DNA of 10,662 nucleotides, taken from NCBI GenBank assembly GCA_031289875.1, contig JAITOO010000232.1, forward strand, positions 1 through 10,662, in the 5' to 3' direction. Under the pieces are notes generated by a model. The model was not told the origin of the DNA. It ran no database searches and was given only the letters and a program-made list of their open reading frames with translations. This DNA comes from Flavobacteriaceae bacterium (GTDB lineage Bacteria; Bacteroidota; Bacteroidia; Flavobacteriales; Weeksellaceae). Positions 6,679-10,662 of the stretch are shown in pieces; positions within the stretch are counted from its first letter, which is position 1; each line of letters opens with the position of its first letter. The position numbers and the translations under genes were made by a program.

Positions 6679-7227
6679 ATGATTATCAGAATTGCCGATA
6701 AAAAAGATGCCGAATATGCAGAAACTCTTTGCGAGTGGTATGCCGAGTCTGCCAAGCAGCGCGGAACAGGAATTGCCAAAAGAAACCCTGTCTATGTTCA
6801 GCGAAAAATGATAAAAGGAGATGCTGTTATCGCCTTTGACGACGAGGGTAGGTTGGCGGGGTTCAGCTATATAGAGTCATATGAAAACAAAAAATTTGTA
6901 GTAAATTCAGGATTGATTGTCCGCACGGAGTTCAGAAATACGGGCTTGGGAAAGAAAATTAAGCATAAAATTTTTGAACTGTCGCGCACCAAATATCCCA
7001 ATTCCAAAATTTTTAGCATTACCACCAATTTAGCCGTGATGAAAATCAATTCCGAACTCGGTTACAGACCCGTTACCTTTTCGGAACTCACGCAAAGCGA
7101 AGAGTTTTGGCAAGGTTGCAGCAGTTGCAAAAACTATCATATTTTAATGGAAAACGACCGCAAAATGTGCCTTTGCACAGGGCTGGTTTATGACAACCTG
7201 AACGGCGCCAAGTATGCTGAAAAATAA
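6679..7227 (+). CDS. GNAT acyltransferase with C-terminal Cys cluster; candidate N-acyl-glutamate synthase
   Basis: The 182-residue protein has the GNAT fold. Motif A, with the acyl-CoA pyrophosphate loop RNTGLG (86-91) in VRTEFRNTGLGKKI, follows beta strands at about 48-52 and 58-67. The C-terminal part contains LGYRPV (127-132). Unusual for GNAT is a four-cysteine group near the end, CSSC (Cys147, Cys150) and CLC (Cys164, Cys166), spaced like a zinc or metal site. As the first gene of a cluster with argR, argG and argC, it is a plausible enzyme for the first step of arginine synthesis, acylation of glutamate. The acyl donor could be acetyl-CoA or, since Bacteroidota are known to use N-succinyl-ornithine, succinyl-CoA. 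This assignment is inference from position. The start was set at the ATG at 6679, because an upstream TTG lies in the promoter. Its stop is 69 bases before argR. Confidence 0.8.
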   Translation: MIIRIADKKDAEYAETLCEWYAESAKQRGTGIAKRNPVYVQRKMIKGDAVIAFDDEGRLAGFSYIESYENKKFVVNSGLIVRTEFRNTGLGKKIKHKIFELSRTKYPNSKIFSITTNLAVMKINSELGYRPVTFSELTQSEEFWQGCSSCKNYHILMENDRKMCLCTGLVYDNLNGAKYAEK

Positions 7228-7267
7228 TTTTGAAATTGAAAATTAATGTCAAAAATTCTGTTTATTT

Positions 7268-7281
7268 TGAATAATTATTCA
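7268..7281 (+). promoter_or_regulatory. ARG box (ArgR operator) before argR
   Basis: TGAATAATTATTCA is a perfect 14-base palindrome and equals the core of the E. coli ARG-box consensus. It ends 15 bases before the argR start codon. A -7-like sequence TTATTTTG (7262-7269, one mismatch to TAnnTTTG) overlaps its left end, so bound ArgR could block transcription of argR, argG and argC. Autoregulation by ArgR is known in other bacteria. Confidence 0.85.
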
Positions 7282-7296
7282 CGATAAATTGAAATA

Positions 7297-7755
7297 ATGA
7301 AAGGAAAAAAATACAGACATCGAGCAATTAAAGCCATTCTCAGTCAAAAAGACATCACCAGTCAGGACGACTTGATGCGTGCGTTGGAAAACAGCAATTT
7401 TCAGGTAGCGCAGGCGACGCTTTCGAGGGATATTCGGGAGTTGAAAATTCTGAAAGTTCCCAACGAAAAAGGAGTGTATGTTTACAAAAATACTGATTTG
7501 GAAACACCGGCGTCGGAAGAAATGCCTTTGCTCAATTTCGGATGTCTGGGTGTAATTTTTTCGGGCAATATTGCCGTAATGAAAACCCGTCCGGGCTACG
7601 CAATGAGCATTGCCTCCGAAATCGACCGCAACAATGCACAGGAAATCATCGGGACGGTGGCGGGCGACGACACGATTATCCTCATCATCAAAGAAAATAT
7701 ACCTCGCAAAAAGATAGTCTCTATTTTGTCGAAATTCACAACAAATATTCAATGA
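7297..7755 (+). CDS. argR: Arginine repressor ArgR
   Basis: This is the arginine-sensing transcription factor that binds ARG boxes as a hexamer. The 152-residue length is usual for the family. The N-terminal winged helix contains QATLSRDIREL (39-49), the recognition-helix signature. The C-terminal oligomerisation and arginine-binding domain contains GTVAGDDTIILI (119-130), where the two Asp residues (124, 125) contact arginine. The ATG at 7297 lies 15 bases after a perfect ARG box. It sits between the GNAT gene and argG (34 bases apart), so it is co-transcribed with the genes it regulates. The sequence between argR and argG has a repeated ATGAAATT (7752-7759 and 7761-7768) around TGAAATTCA. 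Confidence 0.96.
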   Translation: MKGKKYRHRAIKAILSQKDITSQDDLMRALENSNFQVAQATLSRDIRELKILKVPNEKGVYVYKNTDLETPASEEMPLLNFGCLGVIFSGNIAVMKTRPGYAMSIASEIDRNNAQEIIGTVAGDDTIILIIKENIPRKKIVSILSKFTTNIQ

Positions 7756-7789
7756 AATTCATGAAATTAACAATAAAAATCAACAAGAT

Positions 7790-8977
7790 ATGAAAAAAGC
7801 AGCAGTTTTAGCATACAGTGGAGGTTTAGATACTTCCTATTGTTTAGTCCGTCTCGCCAAAGAAGGCTACGAAGTGCATACCGTCATTGTCAATTCAGGC
7901 GGATTCACATCGGAAGAATTGAAGAAAATTGAAGCAAGAGCGTATGAATTAGGCTCTTCCAAACACGAAACAATAGACATCACCGAGTTGTATTATCAAA
8001 AGTGCATCCGCTACTTGATTTTCGGCAACGTGTTGAAAAACAATACTTATCCGCTATCTGTAAGCGCTGAGCGAATGTTTCAGTCCCTTGCAATTGCCGA
8101 GTACTCCAAAAAAATAAATGCGCAGTACATCGTACATGGAAGTACAGGCGCAGGCAACGACCAAATCCGTTTTGACGTTGCGTTTGCCGTGATTGCTCCA
8201 CAGGCGGAAATCATCACGCCCATTCGGGACGAGAAGCTGAGCCGTCAGCAGGAAGTGGAATTTTTGCAGCAAAACGGCGTGGACATAAATTGGGAAAAAG
8301 CTAAATATTCCATCAATCGAGGCATTTGGGGAACCTCGGTCGGAGGCGTGGAAACGCTGAGTTCCCATCTTTCTCTGTCCGAAGAAGCCTATCCGACACA
8401 ATTGTCGAAAATAGAACCATCCGTTATCGAAATCGAATTTAAAGATGGAGAACCTGTTGCTCTGAACGGCAGTAAGTTAGGCTCAGTCACATTAATTCAA
8501 AAATTAAATGAACTGGGCGGAGAATATGCCATTGGAAGAGACATTCACGTGGGCGATACCATTTTGGGAATCAAAGGGCGCGTAGGTTTTGAAGCGCCTG
8601 CGGCAGTCTTGCTCATCAAAGCGCACCATTTGTTGGAAAAACATACTTTGACCCGCTGGCAACTGCTTCACAAAGAGCCTTTGGCAAACTGGTACGGCAC
8701 GCTGCTGCATGAAGCGCAGTATTTAGACCCTGTGATGCGGGATATTGAAGCCTTTCTCGAATCTTCGCAGAAACATGTGAGCGGAAAAGTGAAAATCAAA
8801 CTGCAACCCTATCATTTTGAGATGATTGGAATAGAATCGCCTTACGATATGCTGCAATCAAAAATTGCGGTGTACGGCGAAGAAAATAAGGCTTGGGATT
8901 CTCGCGATGCGCGCGGATTTATCAAGATTTTTGGAAATCAGTTGAAGATTTATCATAGTTTTGAAAATGAAAATTAA
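7790..8977 (+). CDS. argG: Argininosuccinate synthase
   Basis: The enzyme joins citrulline and aspartate with ATP to argininosuccinate, the penultimate step of arginine synthesis. The 395-residue protein begins with the PP-loop SGGLDTS (10-16) of the N-type ATP pyrophosphatases. The citrulline/aspartate-binding GSTGAGNDQIRF (117-128) follows, where canonical ArgG has GCTGKGNDQ-RF. A further block WGTSVGGVETL lies at 180-190, where many ArgG have WGRSIE. These differences suggest a lineage-specific variant, probably that of Bacteroidota, with the catalytic core kept. The length is close to the usual 400. It follows argR by 34 bases and its end overlaps argC by 11 bases, which indicates coupled translation. 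Confidence 0.95.
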   Translation: MKKAAVLAYSGGLDTSYCLVRLAKEGYEVHTVIVNSGGFTSEELKKIEARAYELGSSKHETIDITELYYQKCIRYLIFGNVLKNNTYPLSVSAERMFQSLAIAEYSKKINAQYIVHGSTGAGNDQIRFDVAFAVIAPQAEIITPIRDEKLSRQQEVEFLQQNGVDINWEKAKYSINRGIWGTSVGGVETLSSHLSLSEEAYPTQLSKIEPSVIEIEFKDGEPVALNGSKLGSVTLIQKLNELGGEYAIGRDIHVGDTILGIKGRVGFEAPAAVLLIKAHHLLEKHTLTRWQLLHKEPLANWYGTLLHEAQYLDPVMRDIEAFLESSQKHVSGKVKIKLQPYHFEMIGIESPYDMLQSKIAVYGEENKAWDSRDARGFIKIFGNQLKIYHSFENEN

Positions 8978-9944
8978 AGCAAGCATAGTAGGCGGAGCGG
9001 GTTATACGGCAGGCGAGCTGCTGCGCATTCTTCTTCGCCACCCGAAGGTGGAAATTACGTCGGTGTACAGCACTTCCAATGCAGGAAATCCTGTAATTAA
9101 AGTTCACGACGATTTGTTTGGCGAGACCGATTTAATTTTTTCCGACAAAATCGACCCTGAGGCTGATGTGGTTTTTTTGTGTCTCGGACATGGAAAATCT
9201 CGACAATTTTTGGAAGAAAGCCACTATTCTTCCCGCACAAAAATCATTGATTTGAGCAATGATTTCCGAGTGAAGCCCCATCATATTTTTAAAGAGCGGA
9301 CGTTTGTTTACGGCTTGCCCGAACTGCAAAAAGAGGAAATCAAAAAGGCGCAGAATATTGCCAATCCGGGCTGCTTTGCGACGGCGGTTCAGTTGGCGTT
9401 GCTCCCTTTGGCAGAAAGAGGAAGGGTGTGCAACGATGTGCATGTCAATGCAGTAACAGGTTCTACGGGTGCGGGACAGTCGCTTTCTCCAACGACGCAT
9501 TTTACGTGGCGCAACGACAATGTTTCGTTCTATAAAGAATTTTCTCATCAGCACGAAGCGGAAATCTTGCAGAGTATCAATCGATTGGGTGAGAATCCAT
9601 ATGAGTTGTATTTTCTGCCGATGAGAGGAGATTTCACGCGCGGAATTTTGGCGGGCGTTTATTTAAAGTCTGATTTGACAGCGGAAGAAGCCGTAGAAAT
9701 TTACAAGAGATTTTATGAAAATCAGCCGTTTACCTTTGTTTCCGACACGCCGATAGCCTTGAAACAGGTGGTAAACACCAATAAATGCTTGCTTCACATT
9801 CAGAAACAGAAAGGGGTGCTGCTGATAACGTCTGTTATTGACAATTTGACCAAAGGAGCGTCGGGGCAGGCGGTGCAGAACATGAACCTGCTTTTCGGCT
9901 GGGACGAAAAAACAGGGCTGGAACTGAAACCTGCGGCGTTTTGA
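8967..9944 (+). CDS. argC: N-acetyl- (or N-succinyl-) gamma-glutamyl-phosphate reductase
   Basis: This NADPH enzyme reduces N-acyl-gamma-glutamyl phosphate to the semialdehyde, the third step of arginine synthesis. The 325-residue protein has the nucleotide-binding GGAGYTAGEL (9-18), the catalytic cysteine Cys136 in NPGCFATA, FCL-like GHGKSRQF (74-81), a probable catalytic histidine in HQH (194-196) and PMRGDFTRGI (218-227). The length fits the short ArgC class. The start was chosen at the ATG at 8967, inside the end of argG (11-base overlap); an upstream TTG at 8961 is less likely. Whether the acyl group is acetyl or succinyl is unknown: Bacteroidota are known to use succinylated intermediates downstream. 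argD, argB and argE-like genes are not in the window; the next intergenic stretch ends the cluster here. Confidence 0.95.
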   Translation: MKIKASIVGGAGYTAGELLRILLRHPKVEITSVYSTSNAGNPVIKVHDDLFGETDLIFSDKIDPEADVVFLCLGHGKSRQFLEESHYSSRTKIIDLSNDFRVKPHHIFKERTFVYGLPELQKEEIKKAQNIANPGCFATAVQLALLPLAERGRVCNDVHVNAVTGSTGAGQSLSPTTHFTWRNDNVSFYKEFSHQHEAEILQSINRLGENPYELYFLPMRGDFTRGILAGVYLKSDLTAEEAVEIYKRFYENQPFTFVSDTPIALKQVVNTNKCLLHIQKQKGVLLITSVIDNLTKGASGQAVQNMNLLFGWDEKTGLELKPAAF

Positions 9945-10116
9945 TTATTTGATTAAAAGATTGACTTGGAGAAATCACAAAATGCGGAAAATCTCAGAAA
10001 ATCGCTTAATTATTTGCTTGAAAAGTCATTTTCAAAACATTTTAAAATAACTACGAGGAAGCATTGGAACGTATCAAAAGGCAGCAGCAGCAGATAAAGA
10101 ATATTGATATTTAATT
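9945..10116 (+). other. Intergenic region with possible decayed coding remnant
   Basis: No intact gene lies here. Two overlapping forward frames look more coding-like than random: one open from 9957 to a stop at 10095-10097 (with KSLNYLLEKSF), the other from 10046 to a stop at 10112-10114 (ending EALERIKRQQQQIKNIDI). They are offset by one frame and lack a start codon. A single frameshift would join them into a Lys/Glu/Gln-rich helical tail of about 50 residues. A 7-bp AT-only-plus-one hairpin, TTGAAAA (10018-10024) / TTTTCAA (10029-10035), is the only terminator-like fold after argC. Weak evidence throughout. Confidence 0.3.
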
Positions 10117-10147
10117 TTTGTTAAGTTTATTTTTTTTTGTATTTTTG
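10117..10147 (+). promoter_or_regulatory. Bacteroidota-type promoter of the AbiEi gene
   Basis: TTTG at 10117-10120, a 19-base spacer and TATTTTTG at 10140-10147 match TTTG-N19-TAnnTTTG. The predicted transcription start falls at about 10152-10154, which is the ATG of the next gene, so the mRNA would be leaderless or nearly so. Confidence 0.7.
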
Positions 10148-10151
10148 TAGT

Positions 10152-10662
10152 ATGAATACGAAATTGCCGACTAAAATAAACCAATTATTGCAGAAGAAAC
10201 CGCAAGGTACGCTTTTTTTGTCGTCGTGGTTGTTGAGCAACGGCATATCTTACGATTTGCAACGCTCTTACAAAAATTCGCAGTGGTTTACGTCTATTGC
10301 TTCCGGAGTTATGTATCGTACAGGCGACACCCCTACGATATACAGCGCAGTGGCTTGCCTCAATCAGCAGGATGGCAAACATTTTCATATCGGCGCAATG
10401 ACTGCTCTTGATATACAGGGATTTAGCCATTATTTACCAATGGGTAAGCAGACCGTAGTCGTTTTTTCGCCGAAAAATGAGCAACTGCCTAAATGGTTTT
10501 TGAAGCGAGATTGGGATATAATATTACGAAATTTCACAACCAATAATTTTGACAATGAATTAGCAATAACAGAGGAAGTTAGAGATGGCTTTACGCTTTT
10601 AATGTCGGAACGCGAAAGAGCATTTATGGAATGTTTGCACCTTGCCCCCGAATATTACAATC
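10152..10662 (+). CDS. abiEi: AbiEi-family antitoxin of a type IV toxin-antitoxin system, N-terminal part
   Basis: The frame is open from ATG 10152 to the window end (170 codons); the C-terminal part is missing. AbiEi proteins repress their own operon and counteract the partner AbiEii nucleotidyltransferase toxin; the pair acts in abortive infection against phages. The N-terminal winged-helix segment (about 1-60) has the family pattern: INQLLQKKPQGTLFLSSWLL, GISYDLQRSY, WFTSIASGVMYRTGD. It is followed by HIGAMTALDIQGFSHYLPMG (about 80-100) and SERERAFMECLHLAPEYYN (about 151-169), resembling the conserved HxGxxTALxLxGxxHY and ERA-LE blocks. Recognition is from this overall pattern. A strong promoter sits immediately before the ATG. 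The toxin gene should follow downstream beyond the window. Confidence 0.85.
   Translation, partial: MNTKLPTKINQLLQKKPQGTLFLSSWLLSNGISYDLQRSYKNSQWFTSIASGVMYRTGDTPTIYSAVACLNQQDGKHFHIGAMTALDIQGFSHYLPMGKQTVVVFSPKNEQLPKWFLKRDWDIILRNFTTNNFDNELAITEEVRDGFTLLMSERERAFMECLHLAPEYYN

Noticed and set aside
8054..8401. 115-codon minus-strand open frame inside argG
   Set aside because: Lies opposite a clearly conserved argG segment and has no family-like features; a shadow of the real gene.
9132..9554. 140-codon minus-strand open frame inside argC
   Set aside because: Opposite conserved argC motifs including the catalytic Cys region; Arg-rich composition typical of a shadow frame.
10018..10035. Hairpin TTGAAAA/TTTTCAA as the argC terminator
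   Set aside because: Only seven mostly A-T pairs and no T run after it, so not convincing as a terminator.

Overview
The window looks like a chromosome segment of a Bacteroidota bacterium, probably of the class Flavobacteriia. Three start sites lie behind promoters of the Bacteroidota type (TTTG, 19-22 bases, TAnnTTTG). Ribosome binding sites are A-rich rather than Shine-Dalgarno-like. The two lipoproteins have lipobox cysteines followed by acidic residues (CSDDE, CSDNE), as in surface-exported lipoproteins of this phylum. The arginine genes are of the Bacteroidota kind. Genus cannot be fixed from the sequence; a Bacteroidales origin is not excluded.

Layout. (1) 1-110: the 3' part of a tRNA-His(GUG) gene and its terminator. 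(2) 259-4351, minus strand: a three-gene operon read from 4284 down to 309, with a promoter at its head and a strong terminator at its end. It encodes an outer-membrane porin-like barrel, an imelysin-family (peptidase M75-like) lipoprotein and a di-heme c-type cytochrome lipoprotein of the DUF1111/DHOR family. (3) 4285-4694: an AT-rich divergent intergenic region. (4) 4695-6526, plus strand: cysE-cysK, the two-step route from serine to cysteine, closed by a rho-independent terminator. (5) 6546-9944, plus strand: an arginine biosynthesis cluster of a GNAT acyltransferase with a C-terminal cysteine cluster, argR, argG and argC. A perfect ARG-box palindrome sits just before argR, and weaker ones lie before the GNAT gene. 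(6) 9945-10151: an intergenic stretch with traces that look like decayed coding sequence. (7) 10152 to the end: the first 170 codons of an AbiEi-family antitoxin, the first gene of a type IV toxin-antitoxin / abortive infection pair whose toxin would lie outside the window.

How the genes work together. CysE acetylates serine and CysK replaces the acetyl group with sulfide; CysE ends in isoleucine, the residue that docks into CysK in the cysteine synthase complex. ArgC and ArgG act in the middle and late steps of arginine synthesis. The GNAT enzyme is a good candidate for the first acylation step, and ArgR probably represses both itself and the cluster. The porin, imelysin and di-heme proteins should all sit in the outer membrane or on the cell surface. 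Imelysin-family proteins are often iron-linked, but the job of this trio is not established, which makes it the most open system here.
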